Shown piece after piece: positions 1-11,130 of a stretch of DNA of 50,000 nt. Under the pieces are notes generated by a model. It searched no databases. It saw only the letters and a list, made by a program, of their open reading frames with translations, and was not told where the DNA came from. The position numbers were made by a program, and so were the translations under genes. This DNA comes from Prorocentrum cordatum (Eukaryota > Sar > Dinophyceae > Prorocentrales > Prorocentraceae): assembly GCA_963575745.1 (NCBI GenBank), contig CAUYUJ010014336.1:271097-321096 (forward strand), written 5' to 3'. Numbering within the stretch: the first letter of the stretch is position 1; every line of letters starts with the position of its first letter.

Positions 1-790
1 ATACTAGCGACAATCTCGCAGATCGCACCCACGGGGCGGCGAGGTCCCGTGGCAATCCGCGTAAGACGTCACTCCGCTGGCCCTCCCGAGGAAGCCCACG
101 ATGCTGGCGACAATTTCGCGGATCGCAACCACCCAAGGGGCGGCGTGGTCTCTTGGTGATCCGCGTGAGACATCACTCCGCTGGCCCTCCCAGGAACCCA
201 CGACAAGAGGCGACCTTCTCGCAAACCGCCACCCCCCACGGTGCGGCGAGGTCTCGTGGTGATCCGCGTCAGACGTGGCTCTGCTGGCCCTCCCAGAACC
301 CTACGAAAATGGCGACCGTCTCGCAAATCGCAGCGCCCCACGGGGCGGCGAAGTCTCGTGGTGATCCACGTAAGACATCACTCCGCTGGCCCTCCCAGGA
401 ACCAACGAAAATGGCGACCGTCTCGCAGATCGCAGCCCCCAAGGGTGCGGCGAGGTCTCGTGGTGACCCGCGTAAGACGTCATCCCACTGGCCCCCCCAA
501 GCGCACGAAAGTGGCGACCGTCTCGCAGATCGCACCCCCCCCCAACGGGGCGGCGAGGTGTTGTGGCCATCGCTCTGCTGGCCCTCCCAGAAGCCCACGA
601 TACTGGCGACCGCCTCGCAGATCGCAACCGCCCAGGGGGCGGCGAGATCTCGTGGTAATCCGCGTCAGACGTCACTCCGCTGGCCCTCCCAGTGAAACCC
701 ACGAATGTGGCGGCGAGGTCTAGTGGTGATCTGCGTAAGGCGTATCTCCGCTGACCCCTCCAGGAGCCCACGATACATACTGGTGACAAA
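1..790. repeat. ~100-bp tandem array, copy 1
   Basis: About eight units of roughly 92-105 bp. Each contains a variant of GGCGACCGTCTCGCAGATCG, GCGGCGAGGTCTCGTGGTGA and TCCGCTGGCCCTCCCAG. Positions 1-945 match 3190-4135 at a constant offset of about 3190 with only scattered differences, so the array and its flank are one half of a segmental duplication. Open frames through it are repeat read-through. Confidence 0.9.
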
Positions 791-917
791 ACCGCAGGGC
801 CCCGCGAGGAGCAGGAGGTCGGAGACGGAAGGGAAGAAGGAGAGCGGGATAAGGAGGAGACGCGACCAGAGTGCTCTATTCCAAACGGATACCCAACCAA
901 GGGAAGGTTGGGAAATA
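791..917. repeat. Junction segment between array and microsatellite, copy 1
   Basis: Unique-looking 130 bp (GGAGGTCGGAGACGGAAGGG ... GTGCTCTATTC ... ACCCAACCAAGGGAAG). It recurs at 3985-4110, and a fragment (GTGCTCGATTCAAAACGAGA and the following ACCCAACCAA) recurs at 26027-26057, so it is a dispersed family. Confidence 0.8.
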
Positions 918-1167
918 CCCAACCCAAACACACAACGCACAAACACACACATACAGACGCACAACCACACACACACACACGCACGCACGCACCCACGCGC
1001 ACGCACGCACACGCACACACACACACACGCACACGCACACGCAAACGCACACGCACACGCACACGCACGCAGACGCACACACGCACACACACACCACACA
1101 CACACACGCGCACACGCAAACACACACACACACCACACACACCACACACACACACACACACCCACCA

Positions 1168-1198
<31 letters not shown>

Positions 1199-2035
1199 CG
1201 CACGCACGCACGCACGCACGCACGCACTCACGCACTCACGCACGCACGCGGCACGCGGCACGCACGCGCGCACGCGCACGCGCACGCGCACGCGCACGCG
1301 CACGCGCACGCGCACGCGCACGCGCACGCACGCACCCACACACCCACACACACAAACAGACATGCACACACAGACACACACACACACAAACGCACACACG
1401 CACACACGCACACGCACACACACGCGCACACGCGCACACGCGCACACGGGCACGCTCGCACACGCGCACACGCGCACACGCGTACACGCACACACCCACG
1501 CACACACGCACACGCACACACGCACGCACACACGCTCGTGCGCCCGCCCGCACACACACACGCACACGCGCACATACGCACACGCGCACATACGCACACG
1601 CACACACACACACACACACACACGCACGCACGCACGCACGAACGCACTCACGCGCGCACACGCACACACGCGCACACACACATGCACACACACGCACACA
1701 CACACACGCACACATGCGCACACGCACGCACGCACGCACGCACTCACACACCCGCACCCACACCCACACCCACACACCCGCACCCACACCCACACCACAC
1801 CCACACCAACACACCCACACCCACACACCCACACACCCTCGCACCCACGCACCCACACAACCACACATCCAGACACACAAGCCCACACACACCCACGCCC
1901 ACACCAACACAGACGCAGAGACACACACGCGCACAGACGCACACGCACATACACACAAGCACACACACACGGACACACGCGCACACGCACGCGCGCGCAC
2001 ACGCAGACACGCAAACGCACACCAGCCCACGGACG
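918..2035. repeat. CA / CACG microsatellite tract
   Basis: Compound CA, CGCA and CCCACA repeats, almost pure alternating pyrimidine-purine on the plus strand. Includes a CGCACG block at 1266-1330. The 300-450-residue His/Thr or Cys/Val open frames over it are artefacts. Confidence 0.95.
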
Positions 2036-2998
2036 TACCGGACCCTTCTAAGCATGTGGCAAGTATACATCGAATCGCTCAGTACAAAAGCAAACATTGA
2101 TTGAATGACCCGCAATGCCATTGAACGCTTGGCAGAAGAGCGTCGGGCCAGAGTCAGATGTTTCACAGATGCGACGCCACCCATACGAGTCAGGTCGTGG
2201 GCAGGAGAGCGACCGCGAGGGGGCGTGGGAACATGTGGGGGGGGGGAATGGAGACATTATTCGTGGGGACAAAAACGCAAAGCGCTGTGTTCACTTGCAA
2301 GACAGCGGTCTGCGCGCTATGACAATACAGCGCCTTGCGCTGAACGTAGCATGTCTCCGCATTCGTTATAAGCAACCGGCGGCTGGAAAAAGCATGCGGC
2401 ATGGGCAACGGACAACGCCATGCGCTATTCGCTGCGCGGCGCTCGCACGCGCCGCGATGTGTGATGTAACAGCGACGTGCGCTACGCGACGGGGGAAGGT
2501 CACGCTTGTTCTATATGTGACTCGTCGCGGCAGCTACACGCTGCTGGTATCGCTCAGAGCCCAGCGGGTCAAGTTCGAAGAATGGAACGCGCGCATCGCA
2601 TACGCTGGAGGCGGCCAGCGTTCGTGTCGCCACCGCGACGCCCCGCCCCGCTGGCCCTCCCAAGGCTCCCCGCCGCGCGCCGCGAAACAACGGCGCCATG
2701 CACCCAATCATGCGACAGCGCCCTGTGCGTGCGCATGTGCATGTGCATGCGTGTCGCAAACGAAACCACCGTTGTTGCGACCGTGCTAAACGAAAACCAC
2801 GGAATGTCTGGCGGTGGTGCTCTCCCGCAACAGGGCAGTTGCACGCACTCCTGACGTGCGGCGAATTCTTGGCCTCGCGTTTCACATGGGCCGGCTTCGC
2901 GGGGTCGAGTTTTGTAACAAAAATCATGGGGCCATCGCCGCTTACGTCAAGGCCTTGCCAATTCAACGCGCGCCTCGCCCGTTGGGGCCCCTCGACGG
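2036..2998. other. Non-repetitive spacer without recognisable gene
   Basis: About 960 bp of moderate complexity between the two array/microsatellite blocks. Several 70-230-codon open frames exist on both strands. None resembles a known protein, and none extends the Hsp60 gene. Confidence 0.6.
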
Positions 2999-3985
2999 AA
3001 GTCTCGCAGGTCGCAACCCCCCAGGAGGCGGCGAGGTCTCGTGGTGATCCGCGTAAGACGTCACTCCGAAGCCTTCCCAGAAGCCCACGAAAGTGGCGAC
3101 AGTCTCGCAGATCGCACCCATGGGGCGGCGAGGTCTCGTGGCAATCCGCGTAAGACGTCACTCCGCTGGCCCTCCCGAGGAAACCCACGATACTGGCGAC
3201 CGTCTCGCAGATCGCACCCACGGGGCGGCGAGGTCTCGTGGCAATCCGCGTAAGACGTCACTCCGCTGGCCCTCCCGAGGAAACCCACGATGCTGGCGAC
3301 AATTTCGCGGATCGCAATCACCCAGGGGGCGGCGTGGTCTCTTGGTGATCCGCGCGGGAGATCATTCCGCTGGTCCTCCCAGAAACCAACGAAAAGAGGC
3401 GACCGTCTCGCAGACCGCCACCCCCCACGGTGCGGCGAGGTCTCGTGGTGATCCGCGTCAGACGTGGCTACGCTTGCCCTCCCAGAACCCTACGAAAATG
3501 GCGACCGTCTTGCAAATCGCAGCGTCCCACGGGGCGGCGAGGTCTCGTGGTGATCCGCGTAAGACGTTACTCCGCTAGCCCTCCCAGAAACCAGCGAAAA
3601 TGGCGACCGTCTCGCAGATCGCAGCCCCCAAGGGTGCGGCGAGGTCTCGTGGTGACCCGCGTAAGACGTCATCCCACTGGCCCCCCCAGAAGCGCACGAA
3701 AGTGGCGACCGTCTCGCAGATCGCACCCCCCCCCAACGGGGCGGCGAGGTGTTGTGGCCATCGCTCTGCTGGCCCTCCCAGAAGCCCACGATACTGGCGA
3801 CCGCCTCGCAGATCGCAACCGCCCAGGGGGCGGCGAGATCTCGTGGTAATCCGCGTCAGACGTCACCCCGCTGGCCCTCCCAGGGAAACCCACGAATGTG
3901 GCGGCGAGGTCTAGTGGTGATCTGCGTAAGGCGTACCTCCGCTGACCCCTCCAGGAGCCCACGATACATATTGGCGACAATTTCG
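2999..3985. repeat. ~100-bp tandem array, copy 2
   Basis: About ten units of the same ~100-bp family as the array at 1-790, in the same order and orientation, with two or more extra units at its left end (2999-3190). It leads through the same junction into another CA microsatellite. Confidence 0.9.
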
Positions 3986-4104
3986 CAGGGCGCCGCGAGG
4001 AGCAGGAGGTCGGAGACGGAAGGGAAGGAGGAGAGCGGGATAAGGAGGAGACGCGACCAGAGTGCTCTATTCAGAACGAGTACCCAACCAAGGGAAGATT
4101 GGGA

Positions 4105-5217
4105 AATACTCAACACAAGCACACAGACGCACAAACACACACAGACGCACAAACACACACACACACGCACACACACACACGCGCAAGCGCACACGCACAC
4201 GCACACGCACACGCACACGCAAACGCACACGCACACGCACACGCACACGCACACGCACACGCACACGCACACGCACACGCACGCGCACGCGCACGCGCAC
4301 GCGCACGCGCGCACGCGCGCACGCACGCACGCGCGCACGCGCGCACGCGCGCACGCGCGCACGCGCGCACGCACGCACGCACGCACGCACACACGCACAC
4401 ACACACACATTCACACATTCACACATTCACACACACACACTTACACACACACACTTACACACAAGCATACACACACAAACACACACACGCGCACACGCGC
4501 ACACGCACACTCACACGCACACGCACACGCACACACACACACAAAAACACAAACACAAAAAACACACACACACACAAACGCACAAACACTTTTAGCGCCG
4601 GCGGCTGGGCAAAGGACGTCACAGCTAGCGATGGGATGCCTAAGCGGGGCTGCCGTTGAAGCAAATTGTGCCACCACAAACACACAACACACAGCAAACA
4701 TATTCACACAAACGCACAAACGCACGAACACGCAAACACACAAACACACAACCACACACACACGAAGCACACACACCCACAAACACTGTTAGCGTCGGCG
4801 GCTAGGCAAGGGACGGCTGCGCTGGCGATGGGATGCCTACACGGGAATGCCATTACAACCAATTGTGCCACAACAAACACACAACACACAACCACACAAG
4901 CACACATTCACACATTCAGACACACACGCAAACACACAAACACACAAACACACAGACACGCAAACACACACACACACTTACAATCACACAAGCACGCCCA
5001 CACACAAACACACACACACACAAACACACAAACTCACAAACACACAAACACACAAGCATACACGCAAACACACAAACAAACACAAACAAACACAAACGCA
5101 CAAGCACACATACACACAAACAAACGAACACACACACACACGCACACACACAACACATACAACACATACGCAACACACACAGAACACGCACACAACATAC
5201 ACAACACACAACACACA
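4105..5217. repeat. CA / CGCA microsatellite with two ~100-bp inserts
   Basis: CA, CGCA and CACAAA repeats broken by two related unique blocks, 4587-4690 and 4785-4890. Both contain TTAGCG(C/T)CGGCGGCT, GCGATGGGATGCCTA and AATTGTGCCAC and are followed by the same ACAAACACACAACACAC run, so block plus microsatellite has been duplicated as a unit. Confidence 0.9.
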
Positions 5218-5511
5218 GGGGTAGACAACGATGTTCAAGCCTGGCTGAGCATACTTATGGTTAGAATGTGCATGGCTGAGCTAATCAGAAGCTTGAACTC
5301 AGGCTTGGGCTTACGCTAGTGCTAGGGTTTATTCAGCTTGCGCATTAGATTGGGCTGAAGGAGCTTTGCCAAGGCTTACGTAGGCTTTAGGCCTTGCTTG
5401 AGCTTGAGCTTATGCGCTGTGGCTGAGGCCTTTTCCTTGGGTTTGTCTAGGTCGCGGGCTTCTGTTTCAGGTTCTGAGATTTAGACATCGGGTCTAGGCG
5501 TAGGCGTCGCA
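5218..5511. other. Cryptically simple spacer, no gene
   Basis: Built from loose variants of GGCTTAGG, GCTTGAG and CTAGG. The same style resumes at 6746 after the intervening element, which suggests that element was inserted into this tract. Confidence 0.5.
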
Positions 5512-6745
5512 AATCCCACCAGCCCTTTGGGCGTGAGTGGTTTAGAGAGCCCGCTCTGTCCTCAACCCCCCTTCTTCCCCTTCGGGGAGGGGTTTACCCC
5601 TCCCCCTCCCCCCTCCCCCTGGGCCTTGAGAGGGACCCCGGGGCGTCGCCAGGGGGGTCTTTTTCGACTCCTGGGAGGGTCAACAAAAACGACGACCCTC
5701 ACGAGGATTCCGGCCCCGAGGGGGGGAGTGAGTTTGGCCCCTCTGCTCGTCTTTGAAGCAGAAATCATTGATTTTACTACGGTTTTGGCCCCATTTTGGC
5801 CTTCTGAGGGGGCCGCGCTCATCTTCCTTCATAGCAAAATCATTGATTTTACGAAGGTTTTGGGCTCATTTTGTCCTTCTCAGGGGGCAGCGCTCATTTG
5901 CGCTTCTGAGGAGGTCGCAAGAGGCCCCAAGATGGCCCCAAGAGGCCCCCAGGAGGCTCCCAAGAGGCCTCCAAGAGGCCCCCAAGAGGCCCCCAAGAGG
6001 CCCCAAGAGGCCCCCAAGAGGCCCCCAAGAGGCCCCCAAGAGGCCCCAAGAGGCCCCCAAGAGGCCCCCAAGAGGCCCCCAAGAGGCCCCCAAGAGGCCC
6101 CAAGAGGCTCCAAGAGGCCCCCAAGAGGCCCCACGAGGAGCCCGAACGACTCACACCAGGACGAGGGGCCCGAACGACTCACACCACGAAGAGCCCGAAC
6201 GACTCACACCACAAGGAGGGGCCCGAACGACTCACACCAGGACGAGGCGCCCGAACGACTCACACCACGAGGAGCCCGAACGACTCACACCACGACGCGG
6301 GCCCCGAACGACTCACACCACGAGGAGCCCGAACGAGTCACACCAGGAGGAGGGGCCCGAACGACTCACACCAGGATGAGGGGCCCGAACAACTCACACC
6401 ACGAGAAGCCCGAACGACTCACACCAGGACGAAGAGCCCGAACGACTCACACCACGAAGAGCCCGAACGACTCACACCAGGAAGAAGGGCCCGAACGACT
6501 CACACCAGGACGAGAAACCCCAAACGACTCAAATCACGAGGAGCGCTTTCTCTCCCTCCTCCTCCGCCTCGTCCTTCTCCCGCTCCCCCCACAAGGAGGA
6601 TGTACAAGGAGGCGGGAGGAAGGAGGAACAGGGGAGATATGCGGGGCCAAGCGGACACACGCCTGAAAAACACGACTGTCGGCATGCTTCGCAAGAGTTG
6701 CTGCTGTGAGATGGGCTGGTGGGGATACGCGAAGCGTAAAGAATT
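5512..6745. repeat. Dispersed minisatellite-bearing element, copy 1
   Basis: In order: a 400-bp head starting ATCCCACCAGCCCTTTGGGC, with two copies of an ATTGATTTTAC...TTTTGG...CCTTCTGAGGGGGC segment; an 11-12-bp minisatellite of CCAAGAGGCCCC (5925-6130); a 27-30-bp minisatellite of CCCGAACGACTCACACCA (6140-6530); and a 3' tail ending AAGCGTAAAGAATTTAGG. The same order occurs at 9361-10683. The 379-codon Pro/Arg-rich frame over it is repeat read-through. No transposase or RT seen, so it is non-autonomous or a satellite-like repeat. Confidence 0.85.
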
Positions 6746-7364
6746 TAGGCCTCGGCTTCAAGCTTCGGCTCAACTTTAGCTTTGCCGTCGCTGAATCTTG
6801 TTAGTTTCGCCACAGGCTCTTTTTGCCGACGGTGGAACTATCTCTCCGGGCGACTGTTAATCTCTATGGCCGTCACCGGGCGAGACGATCAGGCGCGACT
6901 GCGCGGCGCTGGTCACGAGCAGCCGCGAAGAATGCAAGTTTTCCTCGACAGACACCTCCGCGCTCGGATGCTTCCCAAATGTGTTCCCAGATTGGGGATG
7001 GAAGATCGCGCTGCATCGCCGATGCATTGCCGATACAACAGCGGTGACGTCGGCGGTAAATCGGCGCCGTCGGCGTGGAGAACATCGGGCTCCACATCGA
7101 ACTACATCGCCGATGCTTGGGGCATGCAATCTGGGGCGGCTCCACAATCAGAACTCCCGGCACGAACTTCGCCGTAGCACATCGAACGGATGCTTTCGGA
7201 GGCATGCCTATCTGAAGAAGTGCGTTGGCAGCATTATGGGCAATTGAGTTTGCACCACCCTGACATGCCCACCACGCATCCTAGAGATTCCACCCCACAG
7301 GAAGATCAGAGTGACCGTTTCGGGTGCGGATCTCATGGCTGCATTGCTCGTGTCCAGATGCGAC
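6746..7364. other. Spacer/intron sequence downstream of Hsp60 exon j
   Basis: No further chaperonin exon was found here. The stretch around 6990-7120 is rich in CATCGCCGATG-type palindromes and resembles 24275-24400, so it is a diverged dispersed repeat. Confidence 0.5.
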
Positions 7365-7496
7365 CTGCTGGTCGAGGTTCTCCAGCTTGAGGCTCTCCAG
7401 CTTCGAAGACGCAAACAGCAGCGCCGTCCCACCGCCAGGCACGATACCCTCTTCCAGTGCAGCCTTCGTAGCATTCAACGCGTCGTTCAGCCTATC
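7365..7496 (-). CDS. HSP60: Hsp60 exon j: second equatorial segment
   Basis: 44 codons, [20 protein letters not shown], then [24 protein letters not shown]. It holds the [12 protein letters not shown] motif of the equatorial domain. The Asp in LDQQ aligns with GroEL D398, the residue that activates water for ATP hydrolysis, so both catalytic Asp are present in the gene. Acceptor TGCGCAG|GAT; donor CAG|GTCGCA (GT). The following exon (family text xVGxxIxxxAL...) was not found down to position 1. Confidence 0.94.
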
Positions 7497-8287
7497 CTGC
7501 GCACGCGCTCATGGAGGGGCACCCCTGACTGTGGCATGAATGTGCGCTGTTCGCGCGTGAAGACATACGCGTGCCACACGCATTCACATACGTTCCACGA
7601 CGCTGCACAGCAATAGACCAAAGTTTTCACTCTATATGTCGTTTACTGTCACCACGCGCAGCACACTCATCGTGTCAGTTACATCTGCATGTACCGAAGC
7701 TTACCTAAGCACTGCCCTTTCCTGCGCTGCTATCGCTACCTGTGCCTGACCAACTCTCTTTGCCATCAAGCTTGTCCTCAAACTTACCCCAGCACACCAT
7801 GCTCTCCTTACCATCACCCAGTTCTTGCTAACGGGATGTGACAATCGATAAGCAACATGAAATGTGCCCAAATCCAACGTTCCGTTTTTTCTATGCGTGG
7901 GCCCCCGGAACTGGACGACTTCCCTGAGGTGAATTTTTCGTCCTGGATAATTTTCGAAAATCCATCAGGGCCCGTTGGGGGGCTACCAGAGGCTGGAAAT
8001 AGCCAAAGACTGGCCGCTTAAATTTGTTCGGAGCCTCGGATCTCCTGGTACAGTGGAGGCCAGCCCACAAGAAACCTTCCACAAGAAACCCAACCCTCCC
8101 AACCCTACGACCCCAGGACGTCAATCGATCTTTGGTGTGGGAACGTCACGCTTTCAATGGCAAAACCATCGAAGCCCAAGAAACCCAGGGCACCCTGGAG
8201 GCAAACAAAGTGTTTCTTGGCATGGGTCTCCGCTCTACGTGCATGGGCTGCGACGCGACGATGGCTCGCTTCTGACACTCCCCGGTC
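7497..8287 (-). other. Hsp60 intron (791 nt)
   Basis: Starts GACCGG on the sense strand and ends GTGCGCAG. No repeat family or gene recognised inside; no inverted repeat at its ends. Confidence 0.7.
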
Positions 8288-8326
8288 CTTGACCTCGTTG
8301 ACCTCGACTTCACTGGCGCCGCCGAC
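8288..8326 (-). CDS. HSP60: Hsp60 micro-exon (13 codons)
   Basis: A 39-nt exon encoding VGGASEVEVNEVK, the VGxxxExExxEKK connector found directly after GGVAVIK in all type I chaperonins. It fills exactly the gap between the exons at 14816-14938 and 7365-7496. Acceptor GAGAG|GTC; donor AAG|GACCGG (GA). Its family fit, correct position, strand and both boundaries make a chance match unlikely despite its size. Confidence 0.9.
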
Positions 8327-8597
8327 CTCTCGGGCGCCGAAAGGCGACGCACGTGGCCAGCAGAGGTAGAGGGCACAAAGATGGAGGCAACGATTTCCCG
8401 AGGTACTGCGACCTTATCCGCGAGCAAAAAGACCCCCTCTGCGCACTGAGCAGGGGGAAACGAGTAGCGACGCATGTAACCAACAGATGTATGAGGGCAC
8501 AGGGATGGAGGCAACGATTTTCTGAGGCACTGCGAGTTTATCTGCGAGCAAAGACTCCTTTAAAAATAAGAAGAACAACTAACGGCGTAAACATCAT

Positions 8598-8736
8598 CTT
8601 TTGACGCTCGGCGCGGATTTCTTGGATCCGCGCTGGAGCCCTCTGCCTGGCGCGCGGAGCGCGCCAGGGGCGGCGCCAGAGGCGCCGCCGGGGGAACCCA
8701 ACGCGGATCCAAGACATCCGAGCGGAGCGCCAAAAG
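8598..8736. mobile_element. Cloverleaf-like foldback element, copy 1
   Basis: Outer arms of about 38 bp (TTTTGACGCTCGGCGCGGAT and continuation, against its complement ending GCGGAGCGCCAAAAG) enclose two perfect hairpins: CCTGGCGCGC/GCGCGCCAGG with loop GGA, and GGCGGCGCC/GGCGCCGCC with loop AGA. A second full copy is at 41598-41735 and a decayed one at 28530-28650. Non-coding. Confidence 0.85.
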
Positions 8737-8784
8737 TTCATGCTTATACAGTTTCTCTTCTTCGAAGCTTCGAGCAGGGGGGAA

Positions 8785-8970
8785 CGAGTACCCGTCGGTC
8801 GGCAGAAGTAGGTAGAAACATGAAGCAGGAAGGCGTTGGAAGTAGATTGGGGCGCCCGCCCGCCCTCTGAAGAGGAGGGAAGAAGGAAACCAGTCGATCC
8901 TTGAAGTAGGAAGGCGCCAAAAGTAGATCGGCATCTGGGAATCCAGAACTGCCTACTCTCAACGACCGTA
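8785..8970. repeat. Dispersed repeat, copy 1 of 3
   Basis: Shares CGTCGGTCGG, AGAAGTAGGTA, ATGAAGCAGGAAGGCG, TGAAGTAGGAAGGCGC, ATCTGGGAATCC and CAACGACCG in order with 23775-23960 and with 27424-27775, the last interrupted by another element. Confidence 0.85.
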
Positions 8971-9113
8971 GGGGGCCACATGTGAACCCTACCCCCACGA
9001 TTTCTGAGGGGGAGGGTGGGGTTCACTTCGTTCGGGAGCTCCCGAGCGAAGTGAACCCCACCCTCACCCTCAGAAATCGTGGGGGGTAGGGGTAGGGTTC
9101 ACATGTGGCCCCC
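8971..9113. repeat. Near-perfect 143-bp inverted repeat
   Basis: Arms of about 68-75 bp meet at GGGAGCTCCC (9034-9043) with virtually no spacer. The outer ends are GGGGGCCACATGTGAACCCT and its complement. Only a couple of mismatches and one short insertion in the right arm are seen, so it can form a cruciform or long hairpin RNA. Confidence 0.93.
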
Positions 9114-9237
9114 GACCGGCGAGCAGCTGTTCTCGGCGGAAGGCATCTTCGCGTGCGGGGAGGAGCGGGGCGGAGGGCAGGCTCCTGCGTGCCTTCGCAG
9201 AGCAGAGGGGCCCGCCCACGAGCACGCGATAGCCAAA

Positions 9238-9241
9238 TGTG

Positions 9242-9272
<31 letters not shown>

Positions 9273-9307
9273 GTATGTACATATTATATATATATGTGTG
9301 TATCTGT

Positions 9308-9339
<32 letters not shown>

Positions 9340-9345
9340 TCATGG
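9238..9345. repeat. (TA)n / (TATG)n microsatellite
   Basis: Two TA runs separated by TATGTATGTACATATT and TGTGTGTATCTGTACACACA. The second ends directly before the element at 9361. Confidence 0.95.
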
Positions 9346-9360
9346 GCGTACGCCTAGATT

Positions 9361-10683
9361 TAATCCCACCAGCCCTTTGGGCGTGAGTGGTTTAGAGAGC
9401 CCGCTCTGTTCTCAACCCTCCTTCCCCTTCGGGGAGGGGTTTACCCCTCCCCCCTACCCCCTCCCCCTGGGCCTGGAGAGGTCCCACCGCGGGTGGTCAG
9501 GGGAGTCCTTTTCGACTCCTGGGGGGGCTAAAAAACGACACCCCTCACGAGGATTCTGGCCCCGACGGGGGGAGGAAGAAAAAACCCTCTCCTCTTCTTT
9601 GAAGCCAACACCATTGATTTTACTACGGTTTTGGCCCCATTTTGGCCTTCTGAGGGGGCAGCGCTCATTAAAGTTCCCCTCTTCCTTCAAGGCACATTCA
9701 TTGATTTTACGAAGGTTTTGGCCTCATTTCGCCCTTCTGAGGGGGCAGCGCTCATTAAAGCTCCCCTCTTCATTGATCGACTTCCTCCAAGATGGCCCCA
9801 AGAAGCGCCCAGGAGGCACACTGAGGCCCCAAGATGGCCCCAAGAGGCCCCCAGGAGGCCCCAAGAGGCCTCCAAGAGGCCCCCAAGATGCCCCCAAGAG
9901 GCCCCCAAGAGGCCCCAAGAGGCTCCCCCGAGGCACCCAAGACGCTCCTGGAAGCCCCTGGGGCCGCCAAGAGGCCCCCAAGACGCCCCAAACGGCCTCC
10001 AAGAGGCTCCCAAGAGGCCCGAAGAGGCTCCCCCAAGGCACCCAAGACGCTCCTAGAAGCCCCTGGGGCCGCCAAGAGGCCCCCAAGACGCCCCAAAAGG
10101 GGACGAGGTGCCCGAACGCCTGACGCCACGAGGAGCCCGACCGACTCACCCCAGGACGAGGGGCCCGAACGACTCACACTACGAAGAGCCCGAACGACTC
10201 ACACCAGAAGGAGGGGCCCGAACGACTCACACCAGGACGAGGCGCCCGAACGACTCACACCACGAGGAGCCCGAACGACTCACACCAGAAGGAGGGGCCC
10301 GAACGACTCACAGCACGAGGAGCCCGAACGAGTCACACCAGGAGGAGGAGCCCGAACGACTCACACCAGGACGAGGGACCCGAACAACTCACACCACGAG
10401 AAGCCCGAACGACTCACACCAGAACGAAGAGCCCGAACGACTCACACCACGAAGAGCCCGAACGACTCACACCAGGAAGAAGGGCCCGAACGACTCACAC
10501 CAGGACGAGAAACCCCAAACGACTCAAACCACGAGGGTACAAGGAAGCGCGAGGAAAGAGTAACAGGGGAGATATGCGGGGGCAAGCGGAAACACGCCTG
10601 AAAAACACGACTGTCGGCATGCTTCGCAAGAGTTGCTGTTTTGAGATGGGCTGGTGGGGATACGCGAAGCGTAAAGAATTTAG
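9361..10683. repeat. Dispersed minisatellite-bearing element, copy 2
   Basis: Same head, CCAAGAGGCCCC tract (9790-10100), CCCGAACGACTCACACCA tract (10105-10530) and tail as 5512-6745, with different repeat counts and a shorter tail. It lies in the 6.5-kb Hsp60 intron between exons i and micro-exon. Its right end abuts a TIR element. Confidence 0.85.
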
Positions 10684-10870
10684 GTCGGGCCTGTCCCCCT
10701 ACAGGGGGATTCTCGACGAAAAATGAAATAAGATATACTCAGAACATGCTCCCAAATAGTCATAAAATATTCAACACATAGTCAGAACTATTCAAAACAT
10801 AGTCCCTCTACAGGGGGAATGTCCAAAATACTATTTCTGAATATTCCCCCTGTAGAGGGACAGGCCCGAC
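10684..10870. mobile_element. 187-bp TIR element (MITE-like)
   Basis: Terminal inverted repeats of about 27 bp: GTCGGGCCTGTCCC(C/T)CTACAGGGGGA at both ends in opposite orientation. A third internal copy of the core lies at 10801-10823. The middle is AT-rich, unlike the neighbourhood. Flanked by TTAG on the left and TTAA on the right, a possible short target duplication. No coding. Confidence 0.85.
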
Positions 10871-10944
10871 TTAAGTGTGCGCCCAGATTCCCCAAGCCGC
10901 GCTTGCACTCAGAGGCTCTGGGGGCCCACGCGGCGAAAGGAGGC

Positions 10945-11046
10945 AGATGAGGAGGAGGCGGTGGAGGAGGAAGGGGAGGGAAATGAGGAGGTAGATGAGG
11001 AGGCGGTGGAGGAAGAGGAGGGAAGTGAGGAGGCAGATGAGGAGCA
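10945..11046. repeat. (GGA)n-type purine tract
   Basis: Imperfect GAGGAGGAGGCGGTGGAGGA repeats on the plus strand, giving an acidic Glu-rich open frame that is not taken as a gene. Confidence 0.85.
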
Positions 11047-11130
11047 CCGTCGGGGAGCATCGCAGTCGAACAAGTTCACCAGGAGGCGCAGCCGCAGGAT
11101 CTCGCGATCTCGCTCGTGCTTACATTGACC

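Noticed and set aside
6140-6530. 27-30-bp repeats that at first look like a CRISPR array
   Set aside because: No unique spacers between repeats, degenerate tandem units, and a eukaryotic setting.
5527-6666. 379-codon Pro/Arg-rich frame and its counterpart at 9239-10601
   Set aside because: Driven by 11-12-bp and 27-30-bp minisatellites; repeat copy number differs and the frame is not preserved between the two copies.
1-7364. C-terminal Hsp60 exons
   Set aside because: Searched for the family text following LDQQ on the minus strand; nothing convincing found, so they are assumed to lie left of the window.
9239-9357. Ile/Tyr-rich frame over the TA tract
   Set aside because: Read-through of (TA)n.
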